Shown: positions 32,564 to 43,219 of the stretch, one piece after another
Layout: every line of letters starts with the position of its first letter
Numbering within the stretch: the stretch's first letter is position 1
NCBI GenBank assembly: GCA_028751875.1
Contig: CM054167.1
Location: 18,715,104-18,779,103, forward strand
Source of the DNA: Rapana venosa
Lineage: Eukaryota > Mollusca > Gastropoda > Neogastropoda > Muricidae
DNA: 64,000 bases
Direction: 5' to 3'
The notes under the pieces: model-generated
Databases searched by the model: none
The model's input: only the letters and a program-made list of their open reading frames with translations
Told to the model about the DNA's origin: nothing
Made by a program: the position numbers and the translations under genes

Positions 32564-32821
32564 AAAGGGAAAGAACTGGGGATCCTGGCCACAGTGCCTG
32601 ACATCATCTCCATCATGGACGCAGAGACAGCGGAGCCTATCCCTACGGAGGAGGTGCGCTACGGTCAGCGGGTGATAGTGCTGGTGCTTCCCTCCCCGCC
32701 CCCCATGGCCACACCCCGCGCCCTGCCAGTTGTCGGCCCTGCTGCCTTCGGCTATTCCGATGTGCAGTACTCTCCCCTGTGCCAGTACCGGGAGCCGGAG
32801 CCTTTGGCACCACTGCCGTAG
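32564..32821 (+). CDS. Hydantoinase fusion gene, last exon (13)
   Basis: The acceptor TGGTTGACAG ends at 32563; 258 nt, start phase 0, ending with a TAG stop at 32,819-32,821. It encodes LGILATVPDIISIMDAETAE and EEVRYGQRVIVLVLPSPP, the DUF917 C-terminal segment with P-D-x-I and the Y-G-x-R-V pattern, then a proline-rich tail. The tail ends in PLAPLP. Confidence 0.92.
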   Translation, partial: KGKELGILATVPDIISIMDAETAEPIPTEEVRYGQRVIVLVLPSPPPMATPRALPVVGPAAFGYSDVQYSPLCQYREPEPLAPLP

Positions 32822-35449
32822 TTTGGGAAGGGATCGCTGCAAGAGAACGTGACCCTCTTGATGTTGTTGGATTCTACAGAGCTAAACTGCCTGTAGGTTT
32901 TTCAATTCTTTGAAGGTTTTCTACCCCCCAACTGACTTAATTTACTCCTAAGACAATTGTGTGTGTGCATGACGAGCTATCAAGCTGAAATTTTGTCACA
33001 AGCTGGGCATGTCTTTGTACTTGCATTTAGGCGCAAGTTTATGTGTCTGGTCACCAGATGTCTTGTCATTGTCACCGTATTTGTCACCAATCACAGGTAA
33101 AAGTATGGTATATATGATTTAAAAAACCAGCGAATCCTGCATGGATTTGACAAAAGTTCTTGCATGTTAGTGTCGAATAAGGAACTGATACCCAGCTGAT
33201 GTGTTTACCAGTCACACGATGTCCCCATAGCACCTGTTGTTTTATGGTATGTCTCGAGGAGACAGAAGTTTTGTTTAACTATTTTTTCTTTGGAAAACAA
33301 GTCATATTCAATCAACATGTGACCTTGATACTGCAGTTCATATCTGCATGTGCTACCACATGTTTGTTAAGTGTACAGAAGTGTATTATTGTACATGACT
33401 GTCACCAGTGTCGCAGCACAGGTGTGACAAATTTGAAACAACACAGAACTTCTGTAACCCTACAAAATTTTAATGTTGGTAGTCTCTAAAGTAGTCGTAG
33501 TGGTTGCGCAGGGTCACATCACATCACAAAAAGCACAAATTATGGATGTGTGGGGGGTGTACCCATTGCTGTCACTTGGCAGACTGAAGACCTACTTTCT
33601 TTTCTTTCTTGCTGTTTTCGTTATTGGCATATCTGTTCGTTTCTGCCATTGCAGTTTCAAAGCAAAAGTGTGGTAATAATGAGAAAACAGTCAAAAGGCA
33701 TCGTTTTCAGGCGTCTATGCCGCGGACCGGCTGGGAGGTCAAATTTCTCCACAGTCCCTGTGTGTAGCACAGGTCATGAATTTGCCGTGTAGCACGTTAT
33801 TTTCTGGCTCACTCTTCTCCCTAACTTCAGCTTTTCCTTCCTCGTAAGCGTTTAATACCGGACTTACTTAACATTTCTCATTCAAATGTTTCTACTTCCA
33901 AGACAACATTCAATTCATCGTCTCGCTAATCAGATGAATTCGTCTGCTATTAAAGAAAATGCCATTTTTTTTGCCACGCTGCTACCATTGAAAAGCGTTC
34001 CGGTCACTGGCTGTTATTTCTTCCTTCCCTCCCCACTACACGCATGTTAGTGGTCTAAATTTATCACTGGCACCCTCTGACACCCTCCATGCATCACCCC
34101 ACCAATTTTCAGACACATAGTGTGAAAACCACGAGGTCTGTGTGTGATGGAAAAGTACTGCCCATGTGGGCAGCACCAACTGTCGGCTGCGGTCCGATTG
34201 GAATCTAGCGGCGGCCACCGTTACTGTCGACTGCGGGCGTATCGGGGTCAAGACGGTTAATGCAAGAGCAGAATGAAATCCAAATGAGACGTTTCAAGTT
34301 AAACACATCAAATGATTTTACTATCTGGTGCTAGGCGAAATAAAACTGAGAAGTTCAAGCTTAAGTTCGAGTTTTCTTCTTATCTCCTTGAGGAGTGGTG
34401 GGGAATGGTATGGAAGAGCTGGTTGCCAGATTCCTCCGTTTGTCAGTTGCAGACCTGCCTACACGTAAGATTTTATCGTATTTTTACGATTTTTTTTTTT
34501 TGGTACCCCAAACACGAAAATACGAACTTACTGATAAAAATACGATTTTGACAACCACGGAAAGAAAAAAAAATGCGAGAAAAAAGTGAAACCACCGCAA
34601 AGGGTTTAAGGGATGTAACTCTTCCATGCTGATTACTTCCCTTGTCTGCGTTAGGTTGCGAGTCATCACTCGGTAGTAAGTGAACTTTATCTGTTGAAAG
34701 AAGGGGGGAAGCCACGTGGAAACTATCAACCCTGAATATCGGATTTCAAGAAAGGGATGGGCCGGCACCTCTAAGGCAGAGGGGGAAAGAGGGTTGGTAG
34801 GAAGAGGGGGAAGATGGGATCTAACCATGTGTTGGTAAGTGAAGGTGAGTAATTGGTAGGGTGTAAGGTAGGAAAAGCTGTGTGGACTTCCATAACGCGC
34901 TTCCCTTGATTATTGACTACAGCCGTTCTGTTTATTTGTAATTTAATCTTTACAGATGATATCTGCTACTATATTTTTAAGATGTACCATTGAAAGCTCC
35001 TCCCTTTCGCACTTATTAGTTTATAAGACATGATGATGGGGGTTCCAGTGTTGCAAGGGGTCTGTCCCCTTTTTTGTTATCACTAGAAAACTGTACAGCA
35101 ACTGTTATTGCCCTGTTTTTTAAAAGGGTTTTAGTGAGGATGCTTTAACAGAACTTGATATCTGGTTTATTTTGATGTTGATGTAACTGAAAATGCTCCT
35201 GCTCTCTCTCTCTCTTTCTCTCCTGCTTCTTGCTGTCTCCCCTCTATTTTACTTTATTCATATTACCTAATATAATCAGTGTATCAGTTTTCATGTTAAT
35301 GTTTTGATTTATTTGAGAAGTATATGTTTATCAACGTATATCTCTTTTGTCCAAAAAAAAATGTATCTCTGGAAATTAATGCTCAAATGATTATGTATTG
35401 TTAAATATATTTAAAAAATTTAAAATCATGTCGTTGTTGTAGTAAGATT

Positions 35450-35494
<45 letters not shown>

Positions 35495-35660
35495 CACTCA
35501 CTTTCTCACTCACTCACTCAAATACAAATTGAGATGGTAAGTTTCTGAAAACACACTCTTCTTCATAAAAGCAGAGCACTGCAAAGGAACCAAAGCCATG
35601 TTTGGATCCACCAAATAAACGATGATTATAACTAAGAATACATCGAGAGCAATAAAGACT
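32822..35660 (+). other. Presumed 3' UTR and downstream sequence of the hydantoinase gene
   Basis: No further coding exons were recognised. Candidate AATAAA signals lie at 34,339-34,344, 35,614-35,619 and 35,651-35,656; which one is used cannot be told. A (CA)n occurs at about 35,453-35,491. A GC-richer block at about 34,140-34,260 ends CAAGACGGTTAA and may be a transposon end. Confidence 0.45.
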
Positions 35661-36023
35661 GGCTTTGGGAATACTATTTTTGCTACCAAAATACTCTTTT
35701 TGGCCTGTTCAGATACTATTTTTCATTTGCTGGGGTCTGCAGTTGTGTGACAATGTTAGGTTTCAGCCAATGGAAAGCATACCTATTGTGTACTGTTGTT
35801 GGTTTACAGTTGTTTCTGCCGACCTCTGTCTTGCCTTCAAAGGTTGCCTGGGAGATAGTTTATGGCAAAGTTGTTGGATCTTGTTACATGGTTGTGCCAG
35901 TTGTTTGTATGGACTGCTAAAGATTTGGCATGCTTGTTGATATTCTTTGTGATAATTATGTTTAGGGAATGTAAATTATGTTCCTGATTTATTGACTTAT
36001 TTTATTTATTCATTGCTTTATCT

Positions 36024-36285
36024 GTAGCTAGTAGCAATAGACTGCGCTGGTTTGGGCACGTTCAACGGAAAGCAGACCACCACATCATAAAAAGAGCAAT
36101 GAACTTCGTAGTAGATGGAAAGAGATCAAAGGGAAGACCTAGCAAAACCTGGGCTACATGTATTGCAGATGATCTTAGAGAAAGGGGCATAAATAAGGAG
36201 GAAGCTCAAAACTGAGAGATAGATGGAGAAGGCTCATCAATGTCAAACCTCTCCTGGGAGAAACGTGACAAAAAAGAAGTAGTAG
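36024..36285 (+). mobile_element. 5'-truncated LINE (family 3) with 12-nt target-site duplication
   Basis: It encodes the LINE C-terminal segment RLRWFGHVQRKADHHIIKRA and the following KGRPSKTW-ACIADDLRERGI region, ending with a short A/G-rich tail. ATTGCTTTATCT occurs at 36,012-36,023 and 36,286-36,297, a perfect target-site duplication. Related 3' ends lie at 9,740, 37,180, 59,700 and 63,490. Confidence 0.9.
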
Positions 36286-36295
36286 ATTGCTTTAT

Positions 36296-36395
36296 CTTGA
36301 GCATAATGGAATAAGCACTCTTGGGCTTTTTTTTTTACATCCAGTCCCTGTGTGCATGTGGTTTTGTCAATTTTGTCATCTGTTCTCACCAGCAC
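36296..36395 (-). mobile_element. SINE family alpha, tail fragment
   Basis: GAGCATAATGGAATAAGCAC through TCATCTGTTCTCACCAGCAC. Confidence 0.7.
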
Positions 36396-36532
36396 CAGTT
36401 GTTTGTATGGACTTATTTACTGCTTAAAGATTTGGCATGTTTGTTGATATTCTTTGTAATATGTTCAGTGAATGTAAATTGTGTTCATGATTTATTTACT
36501 TATATATTTTCCTTTTTCATTGCTGTATCTCA

Positions 36533-36862
36533 AAGAGAGTGGAAAAAGCACTCGTGTGCTTTTTTTACATCCAGTCCCTGTGTGCATATGGTTTTGTAAA
36601 TTTTGTCATATGTTCCCACCAGCACACGATGACCTGTTCTTTTGAAAAGCGGAACAGGTTTTAACATGTGCACAAGATGTTCTGCGTGCATTTGCACATG
36701 GGGCCTCGGTTTATAGTCTCATCCAAAGAACTTTTCGGGGTAGTAGAGGCAGCACTGATGTTAACTCCATGGGAAAAATTCCCTTGAACAGGATTCGAAC
36801 CCAGGGCGGCAGATTGCAAGTGCAGGGCACAACGTTCTAACCTCCAGGCTATCCCATCCTTG
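36533..36862 (-). mobile_element. tRNA-derived SINE (family alpha), full length
   Basis: AGAGAGTGGAAAAAGCACTC at the left, and the inverted head with GATTCGAACCCAGGGCGGCA and CTCCAGGCTATCCCATC at the right. Confidence 0.82.
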
Positions 36863-37174
36863 CCTAGAGGTACATGAAATCCACATGAGAAATTCAAGCG
36901 TCAAAAAGAAAAAATCTGTGTAATGATTCACTGATCACCTACTTTTTTGTCAATCAGATTTTTTTAAAGTGCATAGAAACGGGCACATACATGTGTGTCA
37001 TTGCTTTTATAATGGCTTTGAGTAAAGGGTATGCATTTTTCAAGTACAATTCAATCATTGTTTTGTATCAGCTGCCTTAATATTGGTTTTGAGTGGGGGA
37101 TGGGAGGGATATATATATATATAGAGAGAGAGAGAGAGCCCTCCCATCCCCCACTCAAAACTTTATATATATGT

Positions 37175-37360
37175 CTTCTTCTTGCTTTTTTGTCATGTTT
37201 CTCCCAGGGGAGGTTTGACATTGATGAGCCTTCTCCATCTCTCTCTGTTTTGAGCTCCCTCCTTATTTATGCCCCTTTCTCTAAGATCATCTGCAATACA
37301 GGCAGCCCAGGTCGTGCTAGGTCTTCCCTTTGGTCTCTTTCCATCCACTAAGAAAAAACT
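37175..37360 (-). mobile_element. LINE (family 3) 3'-end fragment
   Basis: The minus strand encodes DGKRPKGRPSTTWAACIADD and the following ERGIN...WRRLINVKPPLGET end, as at 36,024 and 63,490. It is flanked by TATATATA-type sequence and an inverted pair of CCCATCCCCCACTCAAAAC at about 37,090 and 37,143. Confidence 0.8.
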
Positions 37361-38121
37361 TAATATATATATATGCATATTTCAAACACAATTTAATCAT
37401 CAGGATAATGTATGAGATGAGGTGAAATTAATAATTTGAATGATATTTTGTCAAACGATCAAAAAGCTTTTGAGGAAAAGAAATTTGGACAGAACTTTGC
37501 CATCATATATTGGTTTTGATTGTTTTAATGTATCTTTCAGATACTATATGATTCATAGGATACAGAATAAACTAAGTGTTATTGTGTATAGCAGATGAAA
37601 AATAAAGTGTATGAATAGAGGAAGCCTTGTGTGTGTGTGCCATTGTCTGTACATTAGAGTGGTGCTTTATGCTATTATCAGCTACTGTATATATAAGAAT
37701 CCATCAGCTGCAGTATGATTACATATTAAATGCAGTATAACTGTGTGATTTTTTGGTTGGCTTTATATTCATTTGGGAAATTGTCATGCATTTTTTCTAC
37801 TTTCTTTTATGCTTTATGTAGTTGGATGTAACATTGTGTTGCTTGATTGTTGTCGTTGTTGTTGCATGTTCCCCCTGGGGGGTCACCTAGAACACGCACT
37901 CTAACTCACTCACTGGGAATCACTGTGAGACTTCTTCTCTTATTTGCTTTACACTGTCAGATGTTTCTGTGGCAAAATAATGGCATGTGCTTTCCAGCTC
38001 CTCTTGTGGGCTGTACAGCTTGGTTTACAGGGTTATCTCCGTCAGCCACACAATCTTCTTCAGGTCGCTGTATATCGTGCATCTTTGAAGGATATACTCG
38101 CCAGTCTGGTTTTCTTTACCA
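37361..38121 (+). other. Intergenic, no gene recognised
   Basis: AT-rich. AATAAA words occur near 37,566 and 37,603, possible 3' end signals of an upstream transcript. A weak LINE/SINE-like stretch lies at about 37,860-37,930 (GGGGTCACCTAGAACACGC) and resembles 11,985-12,060. Confidence 0.4.
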
Positions 38122-38176
38122 CAGGGATGTAAAAAAGCACATGAGTGCTTATTCCATTATCCTCGAAATAAAATGA
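38122..38176 (+). mobile_element. SINE family alpha, tail fragment
   Basis: GGGATGTAAAAAAGCACATG through TTATCCTCGAAATAAAATG. Confidence 0.65.
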
Positions 38177-38249
38177 GAAGAAGAAGCATGACAGGAAAAC
38201 TAAAACCGTGATGGGGCACTGAAAAGGTTATCAATGTCATTTATGTACC

Positions 38250-38490
38250 ATGTTCGGTCACAGCAGATTCCTCTGTGTGAAACTGAAATGATTGTAGTTG
38301 TCTTCCCAGGAGGGCTGTAGGCGTTTTTCAACTGAAATTTTGTCAGGGAAATCTCTTGTTGCTTTGTTGTTGTTTTTTATGGGTGTGTATTAGTATATAT
38401 GGTGCTCATGGGCCATGGTTTATCGTCTCATCCAAAAGACTAGCACCTAGATCCCTGCTCTTGGTCTAGTGGATGGGGAAAAAGGTTCTT
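38250..38490 (-). repeat. SINE family I relative
   Basis: Contains CAGCAGATTCCTCTGTGTGA and ATCGTCTCATCCAAAAGACT, matching in order the element at 26,200-26,803. Confidence 0.55.
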
Positions 38491-38504
38491 TGAACATTCA
38501 GATA

Positions 38505-38900
38505 GCAATTATTGTTGTCTGTTATATTGAGTGAAAATGAGTTGTGCTGCCGTTAAGTGCTTGACAAGTCAGGCCCAGCACATCTGACTTTGGTATGGGA
38601 GAGATTTGGTATCTTTTGAGCCTTTCTGGGGGAAAAAAGGTCAAGAAGGTAGACCAAGAAGGCAAAAAATTAGACAAGAAGGAGGTGACAGGAGGAAAAG
38701 AAGCAAGGCAGAAACAAAAGATAGAAAAGGAAATGAGGGAATTCCTAGCACAGAATTTGCAGAAGGTGGGGATGCTATTTATACTGACAGTCCCCCGGCA
38801 TCCCCATGGGGGAAAGTTAAGGTTCAAACAGGATCAAACCTGAAACTTGTCACTTTGTAGGGGGGTGCGTTACCGCTAGACCACTGAGCCACCTTAGGTT
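38505..38900 (+). repeat. Repeat family G, near full, with tRNA-like end
   Basis: It has the same order as 870-1,190 plus a 3' part with CAAACAGGATCAAACCTGAA and GTTACCGCTAGACCACTGAG. Read inverted, that is a tRNA-like head with A and B boxes. The family is therefore a SINE that reads on the minus strand here. Confidence 0.7.
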
Positions 38901-39414
38901 AAGGTTTCAGTCCCTGGTTCACGTTTGCTGAGAAGATTGTGTCAGAGAGTTCACAGGCCATGAGAACCATCAGAAAAGACGACAAAAAAGCTTCTTTTTT
39001 TAAAAAAGTTATTTATTTACCCACAGGGTTTACGATAATTCTAAAAAAATGCATTTTTCTCGTTCAGTGTTGTCCACACTTCTCACAACCAGTAGTCAAA
39101 ATAATCACAGCAATAACGATAACAAAAAAAATCAAACAGTAGCAATGAGTATTAACTGCACAGCAGACCATGCGTATTATACTGGTAAGTATCCAGTACT
39201 GTCTGTTTACATTAAAAAGCAAAAAAACTCATGTACACACACATACACACACACTTACGTCCACACACTTTTTCACCTTCATCTATTCCATGGTCTAGTA
39301 GACCATTATGACAGCACTGAAGATTTTGCACACACACACACACACGCACGTGCACACACACACACTTATATACACACACAGACTACATACAAAAACTACT
39401 GAACACAATCACCA

Positions 39415-39982
39415 TCACAATGGCATCCTCACTGACAGATACGGTGTAATGGCTTTGATGAATTCTGAAACGCTTCGAACCACATATTTATCTTCCACAG
39501 AGTTGCTGTGTGTCCCGTTTGTATCCAGCAAATACGCCATCATACCAACATTGCGTGCTCCGACAAAATCCTTCTCCATACTATCCCCAAAATGGACAGC
39601 CTCTTCAGCCCTTACCCCAGCATCCTCTAGCGCTCGCTGGAATATTTGCCGATGCGGTTTCTCAGCCCCAACCACATACGAAGGAAGAACAAAATCAAAG
39701 TACTGCCGAAGGTCTAAATGTTCCAACACTTTGTACAATCTATGATCAAAGTTGGAAATGACGCCGATTTTGAGGTCAAATTTTTTCAGGTCTTCAAGAG
39801 CGTTTCTTGTTCCTGGTAGGAGTTCCCAAGCAGCGTTTGTGGCGTAGTAAAAGTAGAGATCTTTGGCAAGAGCGGTGACCGCTTCGCAGTTTTTGATGCC
39901 GACTGTGTTGAAAGTGTCCACCACAAGACTGGTCCACCATTTGTACGATGGCATGTTGCAACAGGCGCCAAAGTTTGGGTAT
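39415..39982 (-). CDS. HDHD3: HDHD3, last coding exon
   Basis: On the minus strand the acceptor is TTTATTTTCCAG before ATACCCAAAC; the first base completes an Arg codon split with exon 1. The exon encodes YPNFGACCNMPSYKWW (cap region), GVISNFDHRLYKVLEHLDLR with the HAD motif II Ser, the motif III Lys in VVGAEKPHRQIFQRAL, and motif IV VHFGDSMEKDFVGARNVGM with the Asp pair. The stop is at 39,417-39,415. The match to vertebrate HDHD3 runs along the whole length. Confidence 0.94.
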
Positions 39983-40138
39983 CTGGAAAATAAAGAAATA
40001 GTGTTAGGGTTTATTTTTCTTCGGTCTTGAGTGCATGTGTTTAGGAGAGGGGGAGGGAAAGAGGACAAAATTATCAAAACATTCTTAAAGATAGTGCATA
40101 TTCATTTTGGAATTCTTTTTTCTGTATTTTTTTATGAG

Positions 40139-40160
40139 CTCTCTCTCTCTCTCTCTCTCA
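40139..40160 (+). repeat. (CT)n microsatellite in HDHD3 intron
   Basis: About ten CT units. Confidence 0.9.
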
Positions 40161-40247
40161 AGTATAAACACACTCGTATTTTTTTATGTCTTCAATTTCT
40201 TACTGTAGTGTTAGAAAAGGTAAAGCATTCAATATATGATTCCTTAA

Positions 40248-40545
40248 GTCTAGTGGTTAGAACATTGCGCTCGCAATCTGACGACCTGGATTCGATTCCC
40301 GTTCAAGGGAATATTTTTCCCTGGAGTTAGCATCAGTGCAGACTCCACTCTCCCCAAAAGTCCTTCGGATGAGACTATAAACCGAGGCCCCATGTGCGAA
40401 TGCACGCAGAACATCTTGTGCACACATTAAATCCTGTTCCGCTTTTTGTAAGAGTAGGCTATTGTGTGCTGGTGGGAACAGATGACAGAATTTACAAAAC
40501 CACAGTGTGATACACATGGGTACTGGATGTAAAAAAGCACTTATG
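40248..40545 (+). mobile_element. tRNA-derived SINE (family alpha), plus-strand copy with head
   Basis: TCTAGTGGTTAGAACATTGC (A-box region) and GATTCGATTCCCGTTCAAGG (B-box region) start the element; the body ends GGATGTAAAAAAGCACTTAT. This copy shows the head in direct orientation. Confidence 0.85.
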
Positions 40546-40863
40546 ACCGGAAGAGGCTATCAGGTAAGATTTCTTTTTCTTGACCTAATGCATAATCTGA
40601 TACAATGAAGAAGCCTTGGGTACATACTTGGCTTACAGTATGTTCCAGTATGTCACTGATATGCAGACATGATTTACATGATCTGTAGCATAAACATATA
40701 ATGATCTTAAGCACTACTGGTAGGCTTGCAAATATACTGAATTCAAACAAAAGCCTTCTCCACTCAATTACTGCACTTGTCAAGCTACTATGATACTTTT
40801 GGAATGGAAAAAAAACCATCTGTCTTTATGTAGTTAACTAAATGTACTATTTCGTAAACCCAC

Positions 40864-41024
40864 CTGCCACTGTACTCTTTGTAATGTGTCAAAAATGCAG
40901 TTGTCAGTGCTTGCTCCTCAGCCTCGATGCCATGTCGAGCTGCCACCAGTGCGTAGTGTTTACCAGGGGAACCAATGATACGAATCATGGTGTTGGTGAT
41001 GTCCACCGTAACCAGTCTTAGCAT
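40864..41024 (-). CDS. HDHD3: HDHD3, first coding exon
   Basis: ATG at 41,024-41,022; the donor GGCAG/GTGGGT follows 40,864; 161 nt, ending in phase 2. It encodes MLRLVTVDITNTMIRIIGSP with HAD motif I, then the start of the cap (GKHYALVAARHGIEAEEQAL). The nucleophile Asp is present, but the position two residues later is Thr and not the catalytic Asp of typical HAD phosphatases. The human protein also lacks that Asp (Lys), so this is a family trait that argues against ordinary phosphatase activity. Confidence 0.92.
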
Positions 41025-41124
41025 TGGTGCCTGTAATGTGTAAAGTGAAGAAATTAATATCATATGAAACTTGCAAGTAAAGTACCTGCAACAACCATGG
41101 ACTGGAAATAATTATAGTATTAAC

Positions 41125-41235
41125 CTGATGTGCTGGGCCTGACTTGTCAGGCGTTTAATGGCAACACAACCTATTTTTGCTCATGTGACAGACAATGACA
41201 GCTGCTACTTCAGCGGTCAACAACAAAGATTTAAA
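41125..41235 (-). repeat. Repeat family G, fragment
   Basis: TGCTGGGCCTGACTTGTCAG through CAGCGGTCAACAACAAAGA. Confidence 0.6.
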
Positions 41236-41549
41236 GAGAGGTCTGAAAGCAGAGGCTGTATTTTTAACACTTCCAGTACGGGAACCTTCCATCAGAGGTG
41301 CAACTGAACGCTACTCACTGTTATAACAGAGGTCAGCTAAGGTCAAGTTCAGCATCTCTTTTTAATTTAACTCATCATGTCGTTTTATTGGACATCTTTC
41401 AGTTCCGTAAGGAGGGTTCTGTTTACAAGCACTGAAGTAGTCATTTAAACATAATTCTACGCTGCAGGCTCAGATCAGCACAGTGATTTGTCTCTTGAGT
41501 ATGACAGCTCCAGGAACCATAAAGTTCACACAAACACACACAAGGGACC

Positions 41550-41890
41550 GGATCGCCTTTTGGTTACAGCAATGCATGTTCCGCTCGTGATCTGACCGCC
41601 TGGGATCAAGCCCAGGTTCTAGCTAACACCGAGACACTCACCCAAAGAGATTTTTCCCTTGGAGTTGACAAAAGTGCCGACTCCACTCTCCCCAAAAAGT
41701 CCTTCGGATGAGACTATAAACTGAGGTCCTGTGTGCTAACATGCAGAATATTTTGCGCACATGTTAAAACCTGTTCCGCCTTTCGGAAAAGTAAGGTGTT
41801 TGTGCCACTGAGAATGTATGCACACGGAGACTGGATGTAGAAAAGGATACTAGCGCTTATTCCATTATCCTTGACATAAAAGGACAGATA
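41550..41890 (+). mobile_element. tRNA-derived SINE (family alpha), diverged, with head
   Basis: GATCGCCTTTTGGTTACAGC and GATCAAGCCCAGG form a decayed tRNA-like head; CTTCGGATGAGACTATAAAC and CTTATTCCATTATCCTTGAC follow. Confidence 0.75.
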
Positions 41891-42849
41891 AAATATGAAA
41901 ATAAATCAGCACACACACACACATGTATGCATGCCCTCCTCATGCTATGACACACAACCAACATAAATTGAGAAAGTGAGGTGAGTAGCTTTTCAATGTA
42001 GTGCCAGTATCTCCCCATGAACAGATCAGATAAAAAGAAAGAGCAAAACACGCCAAAAGAGCAGTAACAGTCACTTCAGTGTGATTTATATACTGGTTTT
42101 GCAGCTTGAGGTTGACAGTAATAATAATAAAAATAATGTTAATAATACACCCATTCAGTAAGTGAGAGATCAGCGGTTTGAATTACAATTCCACCCTCCA
42201 TCCAAATAAACAAACAAAAAAACGAGCAAAAAAGAAAGAAAGCCTTTTTTTTTTTCTAATCCACTTGACCATGTGTGATTGTATAAGCAGTAGTTTTTTG
42301 TTGGTTTTATTTCTTCAGACTATCTTTACATTCTTCTGAGTTTGTACACCTAAAACAACCCACAGGTGTTAGGTAGCTAACTAGTTGCTGCTGACAAAAT
42401 TCTCAAGAAAATTCCTGATATTATGATGAGCTCTGGCACTCTAAAGCTGATAAATTGGGGGAAAAAAACCCACCAGACATTATCAAAGCACACCCCCTAA
42501 AAAAAACATCACACATACAATAATGACCACACAACCCTGCAACATGCAAAACCTTTAGCTAAAACATATGAGATAGACCAAAGGCATCCTGCCAAAAAGA
42601 CTGTATCGATATAAATTCTGTACAATAAGCAGAGTAATTTCTCTTCAATGTGAACTCACTGTTTTTAAACGCGTTTTCTTAAAGTGAAAGTAAAACAAGT
42701 TATTCTTGACTGTAGAAACACAGAATGGTCCCTTTAAATCTTTTGATACACTTTCAAATGTTGCCAAGACCAAATCTCTGAATGAATGAAACTAAGTAGG
42801 AAATAAGGGATTTAAATGCGGAAAGATATTATTTTAAAGCAAGTCTGGC

Positions 42850-43219
42850 GATATGTACATTATCATTTGTCGATGCTTTACCTGCATATCGTGTTTGATT
42901 TGTTGACAACAAGCCACGACATGTGCAGACGTATACGCCTTCAGTGTCACCTTGAGTGAATAACCTCAGTTTTGATTGGTCAAAAACAATGTATATTTCG
43001 TTTGAGAAAATAAAAACTAACAGCGATTGAGTGAATAATATTTATGTGTCTATAATAAACACTATCAAACCGTTTAAAGGTACACATCCTATTGTTAAAC
43101 ACACTTCATGTTTATATGGTATCAGGGTAACCCGCAGTTACTGGCGCGTCCTAAACAAACATGGCGCCGAAGAAAGTTTGTCCAGCAACTGTGCCTCTGT
43201 AAATGATTCAAAGTGCCTT
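42850..43219. promoter_or_regulatory. Candidate divergent promoter and CNTRL leader exon
   Basis: HDHD3 (-) and CNTRL (+) are head to head and both first coding exons begin at an acceptor, so their transcription starts lie between 41,031 and 45,498. This stretch is the best guess. It is less repeat-rich, contains AAACATGGCGCCGAAGAAAG at about 43,156-43,175 (like the YY1-type motif overlapping many animal 5' UTRs), and has a good donor GCCTTG/GTGAGT after 43,219. The 14-codon frame from that ATG is not taken as a protein. Confidence 0.35.

Larger units (their letters stand above)
1..32821 (+). other. Gene: hydantoinase/oxoprolinase-DUF917 fusion, 13 exons, 5' end missing
   Basis: Thirteen exons were placed by protein similarity and GT-AG borders. 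Joined, they encode about 1,045 residues. The first ~525 have the order of HyuA/5-oxoprolinase-type proteins (Hydant_A_N then Hydantoinase_A, an ASKHA-type ATP-binding fold). The rest matches DUF917, which Pfam now names S-Me-THD (S-methyl thiohydantoin desulfurase). Family knowledge: HyuA-type enzymes open hydantoin or 5-oxoproline rings with ATP, and the fused form is known from fungi and bacteria. An ATP-dependent ring-opening enzyme of hydantoin-like compounds, probably cytosolic, is therefore an inference; the substrate cannot be read from sequence. The extreme N-terminus with the first phosphate-binding motif lies left of the window. Phases agree at every junction except within exon 3. 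At least five introns carry minisatellites at their 3' ends. Confidence 0.88.
35897..36532 (+). repeat. Direct duplication of ~135 nt flanking a LINE insertion
   Basis: CAGTTGTTTGTATGGACT through CATTGCTTTATCTG (35,897-36,025) recurs as 36,393-36,532 with about 15% difference. The LINE 3' end at 36,024 and a SINE tail fragment lie between the copies. Confidence 0.75.
38990..41030 (-). other. HDHD3: Gene: HDHD3
   Basis: Two coding exons on the minus strand (41,024-40,864 and 39,982-39,415) give 242 codons plus stop; the human protein has 251 residues. The gene encodes a haloacid dehalogenase-like hydrolase (HAD superfamily, subfamily I cap). Its substrate is not established to my knowledge. 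The start lies 6 nt inside an exon whose acceptor (ACATTACAG) is at 41,031, so a non-coding 5' exon must lie at higher coordinates. A minus-strand AATAAA (TTTATT at 39,012-39,017) is a plausible polyadenylation signal about 400 nt after the stop. The intron contains one SINE alpha copy and a short (CT)n. Confidence 0.9.

Noticed and set aside
40248..40330. tRNA genes at the A/B-box sequences
   Set aside because: They are heads of SINEs with the same body attached in many copies and do not fold as complete tRNAs by eye.
43160..43201. Short frame starting ATGGCGCCG as a gene
   Set aside because: Only 14 codons. The sequence is better explained as part of a leader exon, since a donor follows at 43,219.
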